Part shown: positions 12,964 through 19,734 of the stretch, one piece after another | Layout of the letters: the number at the start of each line of letters is the position of its first letter | How positions within the stretch are numbered: position 1 is the first letter of the stretch | Source: a bacterium | Lineage (GTDB): Bacteria > Patescibacteriota > Minisyncoccia > Phycocordibacterales > UBA2163 | Length of the DNA stretch: 19,849 nucleotides | Direction: 5' to 3' | Assembly (NCBI GenBank): GCA_018648925.1 | Contig: JABGQE010000009.1 | Coordinates: 1 to 19,849, forward strand | The notes under the pieces: model-generated | Told to the model about the DNA's origin: nothing | Database searches by the model: none | The model's input: only the letters and a program-made list of their open reading frames with translations | Made by a program: the position numbers and the translations under genes

Positions 12964-13716
12964 ATGGAAACTAAAGTATATAACACAGAGGGGAAAGAAG
13001 CGGGAAAGGTAACATTACCAGAGAGTGTTTTTGGTTTGCCTTGGAATGGGGACTTGGTGCATCAGGTAGTTGTGTCACAGCAAGCCAATGTACGAACTCC
13101 AGTAGCTCACACAAAAGACAGAAGTGAAGTACGAGGAGGAGGTAGAAAACCATGGCGACAGAAGGGTACAGGAAGCGCACGAGTTGGTTCTAACCGTTCA
13201 CCTATATGGCGAGGAGGAGGAATAACTTTCGGTCCACGAAAAGACAAAGATTATAGCAAGAAAATAAACAAAAAGATGAAAGCTAAAGCTCTGTTTACAG
13301 CGCTCTCTAGAAAGCATAAAGATGGTGAGATACTTTTTGTTGACTCAATCCTTTTCACAGAACCAAAGTCTAAGAAAGCAAGAGAGATCGTAGCTAATCT
13401 TTCAAAGATTACAGGTTTTGACACTCTTGCCACAAAGAGAAAAAACACAGCACTCTTTGCTCTGGGTATTAAAGACAAAAACACAGAGAAAAGTTTCCAG
13501 AACTTTGGAAATATTTCAGTTGATGAAGCTCGTAACTTAGATCCACTTGATATTCTTACATACAAGTATCTAATAGTTTCAGACCCTGAAAATGTAGTTA
13601 AATTTTTGGAAAGTAAATTATCAAAGAAAGAAGTTAAAACTGAAGTAAAGAAAGTTGTAAAAGCAAAACCAGCTGTAGCTAAAAAGCCAACAGTAAAGAA
13701 AGTAGTTAAAAAATAA
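12964..13716 (+). CDS. rplD: 50S ribosomal protein L4 with C-terminal lysine-rich tail
   Basis: A 250-residue L4, about 45-50 longer than usual. The tunnel-loop region GGGRKPWRQKGTGSARVGSN and IWRGGGITFGPR is well conserved, as is KALFTALSRK. After the globular domain (to about residue 218), a tail of roughly 30 residues follows with the KAKPAVAKKPTVKKVVKK pattern, resembling the N-terminal tail of the next gene product, L23, and the end of L22. L4 lines the exit tunnel constriction. The adjacent genes rplC and rplW are spaced by one and two bases. In other bacteria L4 represses the S10 operon; that site is not recognisable here. Confidence 0.96.
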   Translation: METKVYNTEGKEAGKVTLPESVFGLPWNGDLVHQVVVSQQANVRTPVAHTKDRSEVRGGGRKPWRQKGTGSARVGSNRSPIWRGGGITFGPRKDKDYSKKINKKMKAKALFTALSRKHKDGEILFVDSILFTEPKSKKAREIVANLSKITGFDTLATKRKNTALFALGIKDKNTEKSFQNFGNISVDEARNLDPLDILTYKYLIVSDPENVVKFLESKLSKKEVKTEVKKVVKAKPAVAKKPTVKKVVKK

Positions 13717-13718
13717 AT

Positions 13719-14144
13719 ATGGCATTATTTGGATCAAAAAAGAAAACAGAAGAGGTTAAAGAAGCAAAAGCAAAGCCTATTGTTGCTAAGAAACCTGCAG
13801 TTAAAAAGACTGTTGCTAAGAAACCTGCAGTTGCTACAAAAACACAAACAAAAAGTGCTGTTGGGACTTTTGCACACATATTAGTGCAACCTCGTATTAC
13901 TGAAAAGGCTACAATGCAAGCAGAGAACGGAGTGTATGTATTTGAAGTTGCTACAAACGCAACAAAGAAAGAAATAGGAAGTGCAGTAAAGCATTATTAT
14001 AATGTGACACCTGTTAGAGTAAATATCGTAAAGATTCCTTCAAAGAAAGTGTCTTCACGAACAACACGAAAGAAAGGAGTAAGAGCTGGAGGTAAGAAAG
14101 CTTATGTGTTTTTGAAAAAGGGCGATAAGATAGAAATAGTATAA
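13719..14144 (+). CDS. rplW: 50S ribosomal protein L23 with N-terminal lysine/alanine/proline tail
   Basis: A 141-residue L23, about 40 longer than usual. Residues 1-48 form a basic extension with two copies of VAKKPAVKKT-like sequence, encoded by a 22-base direct repeat. The core begins at FAHILVQPRITEKATM and ends KKAYVFLKKGDKIEIV. L23 sits at the polypeptide exit and docks trigger factor and SRP in other bacteria. The start ATG, two bases after rplD, gives MALFGSKKK; a later start at the core would lose the tail, but there is no suitable start codon right before it. The tail resembles those of L4 and L22. Confidence 0.94.
   Translation: MALFGSKKKTEEVKEAKAKPIVAKKPAVKKTVAKKPAVATKTQTKSAVGTFAHILVQPRITEKATMQAENGVYVFEVATNATKKEIGSAVKHYYNVTPVRVNIVKIPSKKVSSRTTRKKGVRAGGKKAYVFLKKGDKIEIV
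13781..13832 (+). repeat. In-frame direct repeat inside rplW
   Basis: A 22-base unit beginning TGTTGCTAAGAAACC and ending TGCAGTT occurs twice without mismatch (13781-13802 and 13811-13832), period 30 bases. It encodes the repeated VAKKPAV. The perfect identity points to recent duplication or slippage. Confidence 0.85.
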
Positions 14145-14149
14145 ATATT

Positions 14150-14992
14150 ATGAAGAAATATAAACCAACATCACCAGGAAGAAGAGGGATGACAGGTATT
14201 TCATACCGAGATGTTTTGACTGTGTCAAAACCTTACAAACCTCTTACAAGAGGTGTTAATCGTTCTGTGGGGCGAAACAGCGACGGAAGAATAACAACAC
14301 GTCACAAAGGCGGAGGGCACAAAAGAGTATGGAGAGAAATAAGTTTTAAATACGACAAGCGAGAGGTTGAAGCAACTATATCAACAGTAGAGTATGACCC
14401 AAACAGATCAGGATTTATCTCACTTGTAACATATAAAGACGGAGAAAAAAGATATATATTACTTCCGCAGTCTATGAAAGTTGGTGATACTATAGTGGCT
14501 TCAGCTGAAGCTAAGGTAAAAATAGGTAATGCGCTTCCTCTTAACAAAATGCCAGTAGGTACTTTTGTATATAATGTAGAGATCAAGCCGGACAGTGGTG
14601 CGAAGATCGCACGTTCAGCAGGTAACTATGCAGAGGTAATCGCAAACGACGGTGGCTTCGTACACTTGAAGATGCCGTCATCTGAAATTAGAAAAGTAAG
14701 TGAGAAAGCTTGGGCAACAGTCGGAGAGGTAAGTAATGAAGAACATAGACTTGTGAACATCGGTAAAGCAGGACGAGCAAGGTGGATGGGACGACGACCA
14801 ACAGTGCGTGGGTCTGCGATGAACCCAGTAGACCACCCACACGGTGGTGGAGAGGGGCATGCAGGACGTGGACGACGAAGAGCTATCTCTAAATGGGGTA
14901 AGCCAACAGGAAAAGGACAGAAGTCACGAACACCAAAGAAATATTCAAATCAACTTATAGTGAAGAGAAGAAAAGTAGGGAAGAAGAGATAA
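14150..14992 (+). CDS. rplB: 50S ribosomal protein L2
   Basis: A 280-residue L2, normal in length. Landmarks are KPTSPGRRGMTGISYRDVLT near the start, GRITTRHKGGGHKRVWREI in the N-terminal part, and MNPVDHPHGGGEGHAGRG near the C-terminus. The His-rich loop approaches the peptidyl transferase centre. L2 is a primary 23S rRNA binder needed for subunit joining. It is the last gene of its transcription unit: two terminators follow before rpsS, although in most bacteria rpsS is joined directly. Confidence 0.97.
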   Translation: MKKYKPTSPGRRGMTGISYRDVLTVSKPYKPLTRGVNRSVGRNSDGRITTRHKGGGHKRVWREISFKYDKREVEATISTVEYDPNRSGFISLVTYKDGEKRYILLPQSMKVGDTIVASAEAKVKIGNALPLNKMPVGTFVYNVEIKPDSGAKIARSAGNYAEVIANDGGFVHLKMPSSEIRKVSEKAWATVGEVSNEEHRLVNIGKAGRARWMGRRPTVRGSAMNPVDHPHGGGEGHAGRGRRRAISKWGKPTGKGQKSRTPKKYSNQLIVKRRKVGKKR

Positions 14993-14993
14993 A

Positions 14994-15028
14994 ACAAAAA
15001 CACCGAGGTTTAACCTCGGTGTTTTTGT
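14994..15028 (+). terminator. First terminator after rplB
   Basis: ACAAAAACACCGAGGTT (14994-15010) and AACCTCGGTGTTTTTGT (15012-15028) are a near-perfect inverted repeat with a T-tract. Confidence 0.92.
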
Positions 15029-15030
15029 AT

Positions 15031-15076
15031 CTAAATACCTCGTTTCTTGAAGAAATAAGGTATTTAGGGGTTTTTT
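15031..15076 (+). terminator. Second terminator after rplB
   Basis: CTAAATACCT (15031-15040) pairs perfectly with AGGTATTTAG (15058-15067), with inner pairing of TTCTT and AAGAA, followed by GGG and TTTTTT. The arrangement is tandem with the previous terminator. Confidence 0.8.
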
Positions 15077-15077
15077 G

Positions 15078-15105
15078 TTGACATTACGCTGTAATTTGGT
15101 AATAT
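15078..15105 (+). promoter_or_regulatory. Predicted rpsS promoter
   Basis: TTGACA (15078-15083), 16 bases, TAATAT (15100-15105). It lies directly after the tandem terminators and starts the long leader at about 15112. Confidence 0.6.
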
Positions 15106-15111
15106 GCTGTA

Positions 15112-15317
15112 AAGCTCGCAAGGGCTTGTTTTTATAGGAAATTAAGGAGCAATGCGACTATAGTTTCCATAACCCCCGTTTTTTGCGCTTTTAGCGAAAA
15201 AGTGTGGGGTCAAACAAATGAGATAAATTAGATCCCCTCCTTATCCAGCCTAAGGCTGGCAAAAGAAGGGGATGATGATTTTCTAACCACTCACTCCGTT
15301 CGCGGAGAAAATCTATC
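15112..15317 (+). promoter_or_regulatory. Long structured leader of rpsS
   Basis: P1 is AAGCTC-GCAA-GGGCTT (15112-15127), then G and five T. P2 pairs GGAAA (15137-15141) with TTTCC (15164-15168) around a loop with AAGGAG and ATGCGACTATAG. P3 (15172-15210) is a C-rich arm with T6 against A5…GGGGT. P4 (15232-15273) pairs ATCCCC with GGGGAT, with a CCAGCC…GGCTGG top. P5 pairs GAT-GATTTTCT (15274-15284) with AGAAAATC-T-ATC (15306-15317), ending at the rpsS ATG. The P2 stem sequence differs from those of rpsL and rplJ while pairing is kept. The P4 top also differs and still pairs. From the G-rich arm of P4 to the start codon it is identical to the rpsL leader. Confidence 0.72.
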
Positions 15318-15662
15318 ATGTCACGATCACTCAAAAAAGGCCCATATGTAGAAGAAAGTCTTCTCAAGAAAATTGAAGGTAAGAAACCTGCTGATGTTAG
15401 CGGTCCTATTAAGACGTGGGCACGAAGAAGTCAGATATCACCAGAGATGGTAGGCTTTACATTTGGTGTCCATAACGGAAAAGAACACATAGAGGTGTTC
15501 GTTTCAGAAGAGATGGTAGGACATAGGCTTGGAGAGTTTTCACACTCAAAGAAGTTCTTGCGACACGGAGGTAAAATGCAGAAGGAGCTTGAGCAGAAGA
15601 AGAAGGAATCAGAGATTGCTGCAGCAAAATCAGCTAAAGAAGCTGGAGACTCTAAGAAATAA
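15318..15662 (+). CDS. rpsS: 30S ribosomal protein S19 with C-terminal extension
   Basis: A 114-residue S19 (usual length about 92). [39 protein letters not shown] and [19 protein letters not shown] are typical. The last 25 or so residues are a charged helix rich in Lys, Glu and Ala. S19 lies in the 30S head near the A-site tRNA and bridge B1a. The start ATG closes the leader stem; there is no nearby SD in the spacing window. It is the first gene of a nine-gene unit; rplV starts five bases after the stop. Confidence 0.97.
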   Translation: MSRSLKKGPYVEESLLKKIEGKKPADVSGPIKTWARRSQISPEMVGFTFGVHNGKEHIEVFVSEEMVGHRLGEFSHSKKFLRHGGKMQKELEQKKKESEIAAAKSAKEAGDSKK

Positions 15663-15667
15663 TTATT

Positions 15668-16090
15668 ATGAAAGCGTATCTCAAAAATTACAGACAAGCA
15701 CCTCGTAAAGTCCGCCTTATTGCAGACCTTATTCGCGGAAAGAAAGTTGATCGCGCTTTAATATTGCTTTCTGCTACAGATAAGAAATCTACATCACCAA
15801 TGGCTAAATTAGTTGAGTCTGCTCTTGCAAATGGAAAGAGTTCTGGGGAAAAGATGGAAGATTTGATAATAAAAGAAATACAGGTAGACGAAGGGATTGT
15901 GTTTAAAAGGTACAAACCCCGAGCACGAGGGCGAGCAGCTGCAATACGTAAAAAGACAAGCCACATAACTCTTGTTTTAGGAGAAGGAAAGGAAAAGACA
16001 AAGAAGAAAGGAAAAGCTGAAGCTCCAAAGGTAGAGAAGAAAGAAGCTGAAGCTAAAAAACCAGCAGTTAAGAAAACAGTAAAAAAATAA
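15668..16090 (+). CDS. rplV: 50S ribosomal protein L22 with C-terminal lysine-rich tail
   Basis: A 140-residue L22 (usual about 110). The core runs from RQAPRKVRLIADLIRGK near the start to RYKPRARGRAAAIRKKTSHI (about 81-100), the hairpin loop that lines the exit tunnel. The tail, from about residue 106, is Lys/Glu/Ala-rich and ends KKPAVKKTVKK, similar to the tails of L4 and L23. Start at ATTATTATG without SD. rpsC begins one base after the stop. Confidence 0.96.
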   Translation: MKAYLKNYRQAPRKVRLIADLIRGKKVDRALILLSATDKKSTSPMAKLVESALANGKSSGEKMEDLIIKEIQVDEGIVFKRYKPRARGRAAAIRKKTSHITLVLGEGKEKTKKKGKAEAPKVEKKEAEAKKPAVKKTVKK

Positions 16091-16091
16091 T

Positions 16092-16766
16092 ATGACACAT
16101 ACAGTACATCCATACGCACATAGATTAGGAATACTACGAGACTGGAAGTCTAAGTGGTTTTCTGCTGACCCTAAACGATATCGTGAATTTGTAAAATGCG
16201 ATACTATGATTCGTCTTTTTCTTGAAAAACGATTACGTGGATTTTATATAGCCTCTGTAGAGATAGAAAGAGGGGAGAAGAAGCTAAGAATAATAATAAA
16301 GACATCACGACCTGGTATGATAATCGGCCGAAGTGGGGATGGTGCTACAAAACTTAAAAATGACATTGAGAAAGTTATAAATAAACTTAAGCTTACATAT
16401 AAGCAGGACATTAAGCTTGATATTGAAGAAGTTAAAAACCCAGAATCAAACGCTGCTATAGTAGGGCAGATGGTGGCAGAAGCGCTTGAGAAGAGAATGA
16501 CATTTAGACGTGTGCTAAAGCAGACTGTAGAGAAGGTTATGGCTAATCGTGATGTACTAGGAGTAAGAATAGCTCTAGGTGGGCGTCTAGGAGGTGCTGA
16601 GATGGCACGTAAGGAGCAGATAAAGAAAGGGCGAATTCCACTTCAGACATTTCGTGCGGACATTGACTTTACGAGAGAAAAGGCGCATCTTCCTTATGGA
16701 GTTATCGGTATTAAAGTATGGATATACAAAGGAGATAAGTTTGAAGATAAGAAAATAACAAAATAA
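16092..16766 (+). CDS. rpsC: 30S ribosomal protein S3
   Basis: A 224-residue S3. HPYAHRLGILRDWKSKWFS at the start, the KH-type RNA-binding motif GMIIGRSGDG (75-84), VADAL-like VAEALEKRMTFRRVLKQTVE in the second domain, and GRLGGAEMARKE and LPYGVIGIKVWIYKG near the end. S3 forms part of the mRNA entry tunnel with helicase activity. Length is close to the usual 210-235. rplP begins two bases after the stop. Confidence 0.97.
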   Translation: MTHTVHPYAHRLGILRDWKSKWFSADPKRYREFVKCDTMIRLFLEKRLRGFYIASVEIERGEKKLRIIIKTSRPGMIIGRSGDGATKLKNDIEKVINKLKLTYKQDIKLDIEEVKNPESNAAIVGQMVAEALEKRMTFRRVLKQTVEKVMANRDVLGVRIALGGRLGGAEMARKEQIKKGRIPLQTFRADIDFTREKAHLPYGVIGIKVWIYKGDKFEDKKITK

Positions 16767-16768
16767 TT

Positions 16769-17185
16769 ATGTTGTTCCCAAAGAAAGTAAAATATAGGAA
16801 GTGGCAAACAGGCCGTAAGAACCCAAAGAAGGTTGGCGTAGCAACACGTGGTAATTCTCTTGCATTTGGTTCATTTGGTCTTAAGTCAATGAAGGCTGTG
16901 AGAATACGATCAAACCAGATAGAAGCTGCACGAAGGGTGATCTCACGAGCTATGGGTAAGAGTGGGCGAATATGGATACGAGTGTTCCCAGACCGACCAT
17001 ATACTCAGAAAGCTGCCGAAGTAGGTATGGGTAAAGGAAAGGGTGACTTGCAAGGGTATGAGTTCCCAGTGCTTCCAGGGCATATACTTTTTGAGGTAGA
17101 CGGAGTGGACGAAGCTGTAGCACGTGAAGCACTTAGGAAAGCAACTGCAAAGCTACCACTGACTGCTAAAGTAGTAAGTAGATAA
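16769..17185 (+). CDS. rplP: 50S ribosomal protein L16
   Basis: A 138-residue L16, usual length. MLFPKKVKYRKWQTGR, RVFPDRPYTQKAAEVGMGKG (from about residue 72) and PGHILFEVDGVDEAVAREAL are typical; E. coli has the same PKxxKFRK start. L16 helps place the A-site tRNA and the peptidyl transferase centre. Start in AATTATG without SD. rpmC follows after ten bases. Confidence 0.97.
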   Translation: MLFPKKVKYRKWQTGRKNPKKVGVATRGNSLAFGSFGLKSMKAVRIRSNQIEAARRVISRAMGKSGRIWIRVFPDRPYTQKAAEVGMGKGKGDLQGYEFPVLPGHILFEVDGVDEAVAREALRKATAKLPLTAKVVSR

Positions 17186-17195
17186 TTTAAATATT

Positions 17196-17387
17196 ATGGC
17201 AAAGAAAATAGATTTAAAAAATAAAAGTGATAAGGATTTACAAAAAGACCTCGGCGACAGACGAGAGGATGTTCGGTCTTTTCGATTTGGTATTGCAGGG
17301 AGTAAAGTTCGTAATGTAAAAGAAGGAAGGGATACAAAGAAGCAAATCGCTCAGATACTCACTGAAGTTAACTCTAGAAATAAGTAA
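17196..17387 (+). CDS. rpmC: 50S ribosomal protein L29
   Basis: A 63-residue helical hairpin protein with KSDKDLQKDLGDRREDVRSF, then RFGIAGSKVRNVKEGRDTKK, the L29 pattern (L….R.E…LRF….G.L.N..R….R.IA.I.T). It sits near the exit tunnel beside L23. Length matches the family. Position between rplP and rpsQ confirms the call. rpsQ starts one base after the stop. Confidence 0.94.
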   Translation: MAKKIDLKNKSDKDLQKDLGDRREDVRSFRFGIAGSKVRNVKEGRDTKKQIAQILTEVNSRNK

Positions 17388-17388
17388 T

Positions 17389-17664
17389 ATGGATAATAAA
17401 ACAGAACAAAAGAATACAACACCAGAAACTCAGGTTAAAAAACAAAAGACACTCAATGGTGTCGTGGTTTCAGACAAGATGACAGACACAGCAGTGGTTG
17501 CTGTAGAGAGGTATGTAAAACATCCTAAGTATGGTAAATTCATAAAGCGATTGAAAAAGTACAAAGCGCACGATAAAGGTAATCAGCATGAAATAGGAGA
17601 CAAGGTGACTATTGAGCAGACACGACCTATATCTAAAGACAAGACGTTTAAGATAATAAATTAA
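17389..17664 (+). CDS. rpsQ: 30S ribosomal protein S17
   Basis: A 91-residue S17. The OB-fold core starts KTLNGVVVSDKMTDTAVVAV (20-39), followed by ERYVKHPKYGKFIKRLKKYK, HDKGNQHEIGDKVTIEQTRP and SKDKTFKI. A short polar N-terminal extension (MDNKTEQKNTTPETQVKKQ) precedes it. S17 is an early 16S-binding assembly protein of the 30S body. Start in AATATGG without SD; rplN follows after one base. Confidence 0.96.
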   Translation: MDNKTEQKNTTPETQVKKQKTLNGVVVSDKMTDTAVVAVERYVKHPKYGKFIKRLKKYKAHDKGNQHEIGDKVTIEQTRPISKDKTFKIIN

Positions 17665-17665
17665 T

Positions 17666-18037
17666 ATGATTCAGCCACAAACATTAGTAAAAATAACAGA
17701 TAACTCCGGAGGAAAGATCGGACGAGTGTTCAAGGTGCTAGGAGACTCAAAGAAGCGATATGCTCGTATTGGGGACATTGTGGTGCTTTCTGTACAGACT
17801 GCAGAGCCACGAAAGCTAGTAAAGAAGAAGGAGGTTCTGCGAGCTGTGGTAGTGCGTCAGAAGCAACCGTTTAGGAGAAAAGATGGTTCATACATCTCAT
17901 TTGATGAAAACTCTGTAGTGATAATAGACAAAGAAAAGAAAGAACCACGAGCAGGGCGAGTCTTTGGACCGATACCACGTGAGATAGGTGAGCTTGGATA
18001 TCAGAAGATAGTGTCGCTTGCACCAGAGGTTGTATAA
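17666..18037 (+). CDS. rplN: 50S ribosomal protein L14
   Basis: A 123-residue L14, the exact usual length. MIQPQTLVKITDNSGGKIGR at the start, KKEVLRAVVVRQKQPFRRKD in the middle, GSYISFDENSVVIID, and RVFGPIPREIGELGYQKIVS near the end. L14 makes intersubunit bridges and is the docking site of the silencing factor RsfS. It opens the spc part of the cluster and is still joined to rpsQ. Confidence 0.97.
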   Translation: MIQPQTLVKITDNSGGKIGRVFKVLGDSKKRYARIGDIVVLSVQTAEPRKLVKKKEVLRAVVVRQKQPFRRKDGSYISFDENSVVIIDKEKKEPRAGRVFGPIPREIGELGYQKIVSLAPEVV

Positions 18038-18054
18038 AGTTTGTATAAAATATT

Positions 18055-18270
18055 ATGAAAATCAAGAAAAATGACAAAGTAAAAATAATCGCAGGAAAAG
18101 ACAAAGGTAAGACTGGAAAGGTTTTGCGCGCAATTCCTGATAAAGATCAGCTCATAGTGGAGGGTGTAAATATTAGTAAGCGTCATCAGAGGGCAACACA
18201 AAGTAATCAGAAAGGTCAGATAATAGACAAGACTATGCCGATACATATCTCAAATGCTAAGAAAATATAA
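18055..18270 (+). CDS. rplX: 50S ribosomal protein L24, short form
   Basis: A 71-residue L24 against about 100 in most bacteria. The KOW motif is intact: KIKKNDKVKIIAGKDKGKTG (2-21) then KVLRAIPDKDQLIVEGVN. The chain ends after MPIHISNAKKI, where most L24 continue with a further strand pair. The stop is a true TAA and rplE begins two bases later, so this is not a visible frameshift. L24 starts 50S assembly and lies near the exit tunnel. Confidence 0.93.
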   Translation: MKIKKNDKVKIIAGKDKGKTGKVLRAIPDKDQLIVEGVNISKRHQRATQSNQKGQIIDKTMPIHISNAKKI

Positions 18271-18272
18271 AT

Positions 18273-18815
18273 ATGATTCATATAAAAGACAGACAAAAAG
18301 ATACATTTAAGAATTTGAAAGATATTTTCAAATATAGTAATGTAATGCAGACACCAAAGATAGAAAAGGTGATTATTTCAGCTGGGATAGGTTCTATAAA
18401 AGATAAAGCAAAGATAAAGGTAATTCAAGACAGGATAGCAAAGATCACAGGGCAGAAAGAAGCAGCACGTGCCGCAAAGAAATCAATCGCAACATTTAAA
18501 ACAAGAGAGGGGGATATACTCGGGTATCAAATCACACTAAGAGGTCAGAGAATGTATGACTTCTTGGATAGACTTATTCATATAGCGATACCACGAACAA
18601 GAGACTTCAGAGGTCTTGATGAAAAAGGTATTGATGAGATGGGGAACTTCACAATGGGTGTAAAGGAACATACTATCTTTCCTGAGACATCAGATGAAGA
18701 CCTGAAGAATGTATTTGGATTTGCTATCACGTTTGTAACAAGTGCTAAAAATAAAGAAGAGGCAAAAGCATTTCTTAATAACTTAGGATTTCCGTTCAAA
18801 AAGGACGATAAATAA
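18273..18815 (+). CDS. rplE: 50S ribosomal protein L5
   Basis: A 180-residue L5, usual length. NVMQTPKIEKVIISAGIGS near the start, the middle KKSIATFKTREGDILGYQIT, LDRLIHIAIPRTRDFRGLDE, and GNFTMGVKEHTIFPE near the end are family landmarks. L5 binds 5S rRNA and contacts the P-site tRNA. A strong terminator follows, so the usual next genes (rpsN or rpsZ, rpsH, rplF) are not here. Confidence 0.97.
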   Translation: MIHIKDRQKDTFKNLKDIFKYSNVMQTPKIEKVIISAGIGSIKDKAKIKVIQDRIAKITGQKEAARAAKKSIATFKTREGDILGYQITLRGQRMYDFLDRLIHIAIPRTRDFRGLDEKGIDEMGNFTMGVKEHTIFPETSDEDLKNVFGFAITFVTSAKNKEEAKAFLNNLGFPFKKDDK

Positions 18816-18823
18816 AATTGTTA

Positions 18824-18865
18824 AAACAAAAAACCCAGCTTATTTATAAGCTGGGTTTTTTGTTT
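18824..18865 (+). terminator. Terminator after rplE
   Basis: AAACAAAAAACCCAGCTTA and its complement around a TTTA loop form a 19-pair hairpin with T-runs on the 3' side. It is the strongest terminator in the window and breaks the spc operon. Confidence 0.95.
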
Positions 18866-18868
18866 GAT

Positions 18869-18896
18869 TTGACATAGGTCCGATATCTGGTACACT
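18869..18896 (+). promoter_or_regulatory. Predicted rplJ promoter
   Basis: TTGACA (18869-18874), 16 bases, TACACT (18891-18896). The transcript would start near 18903, at the beginning of the L10 leader. Confidence 0.6.
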
Positions 18897-18904
18897 TCTA
18901 TTCA

Positions 18905-18957
18905 TAGAGGACTGGAGACAGTGGGTGCTCATAATGGGCTTAATTTCCTACTTAGGT
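18905..18957 (+). promoter_or_regulatory. L10 leader (classical rplJ autoregulatory RNA)
   Basis: GGAGACAGTGGGTGCTC, GGGCTTAAT and CCTACTTAGG occur in the order and spacing of the known L10 leader, the kink-turn-containing RNA bound by the L10(L12)4 complex. AGTGGG pairs with CCTACT (one G-U) and GCTC with GGGC. Recognised from memory of the consensus, not by a search. A perfect CCGCC-AGCT-GGCGG hairpin (18968-18981) lies downstream. Confidence 0.75.
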
Positions 18958-19003
18958 TTGGCTACTTCCGCCAGCTGGCGGATAATAGTGGCAGAACTCC
19001 AAC

Positions 19004-19216
19004 CCTGTATTAACAGGTCGTTTTTATTGAAAATCAAGGAGTTAATGCGACTATGATTTTCAATAACCCCCTTCTTTTGCCAGTAGCAACTGGAAAAGGA
19101 GGTGGGTAAGTAGTATTAATTAATCAAAAATCCCCTCCTTATCTCGCTAAGGGCGAGTAAAAGAAGGGGATGATGATTTTCTAAGACTCATTTTATTCGT
19201 TAAGAAAATCTATCAT
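19004..19216 (+). promoter_or_regulatory. Second, long structured leader of rplJ
   Basis: P1 is CCTGT…ACAGG (19004-19017), then TCG and five T. P2 is a nine-pair stem, TTGAAAATC (19027-19035) with GATTTTCAA (19055-19063), around AAGGAG and ATGCGACTATGA. P3 (19066-19107) has a C-rich arm, CCAG…CTGG top and AAAAGGAGGTGGGT. P4 (19130-19171) pairs ATCCCC with GGGGAT, capped by CTCGC…GCGAG. P5 pairs GAT-GATTTTCT (19172-19182) with AGAAAATC-T-ATC (19203-19214), two bases before the ATG at 19217. P5's loop sequence differs from that of rpsL and rpsS, while the stem is kept. Confidence 0.72.
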
Positions 19217-19717
19217 ATGGCATTAACAAAAGAGAAGAAAGGAGAGATTCTGATTAAGCTAAAAGATATTTTTAGTAATGCAGAGTCTGCAGTATTTGTG
19301 AAGTTTAACGGACTTAGTGTCCTAGATACTTCAGAGATGCGAGATGCATTGCGTGCTGAGAGTGTTGGCTACATCGTAGCAAAGAAAACACTTATCAAGC
19401 GAGTTCTGCAAGATGCTGGTATTGAAGGAGAGCTTCCAGCACTAGAAGGGGAGATCGCTGTTGCATACAGTACAGATCTCACAGCTCCAGCTAGAGGAGT
19501 GTTTGAATTTGCAAAAAAGTTCAAAGACAACTTAGCAATTGCAGGAGGAATATTTGAAGGGAGGTATATGAGTGAAGCAGAAATGACAGAGATTGCTTCA
19601 ATACCACCACTTCAGACACTGTATGGTATGTTTGTGAATATCATAAACTCACCAATACAAAGATGTGCTATTGCTCTTGATCAAATAGCTCAAAGTTCAG
19701 AAAAACAACAAGCGTAG
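19217..19717 (+). CDS. rplJ: 50S ribosomal protein L10
   Basis: A 166-residue L10, usual length. MALTKEKKGEILIKLKDIFS, then AVFVKFNGLSVLDTSEMRDA, VAKKTLIKRVLQDAGI, and the C-terminal region LYGMFVNIINSPIQRCAIAL, the helix that carries L12 dimers. L10 with L12 forms the stalk that recruits EF-G and EF-Tu. The start ATG follows TATCAT at the end of the P5 stem. It is preceded by the classical L10 leader and the second leader; a further leader lies between it and rplL. rplK-rplA, often upstream, are not present. Confidence 0.96.
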   Translation: MALTKEKKGEILIKLKDIFSNAESAVFVKFNGLSVLDTSEMRDALRAESVGYIVAKKTLIKRVLQDAGIEGELPALEGEIAVAYSTDLTAPARGVFEFAKKFKDNLAIAGGIFEGRYMSEAEMTEIASIPPLQTLYGMFVNIINSPIQRCAIALDQIAQSSEKQQA

Positions 19718-19734
19718 CGAGTATGTTTTTCTTA

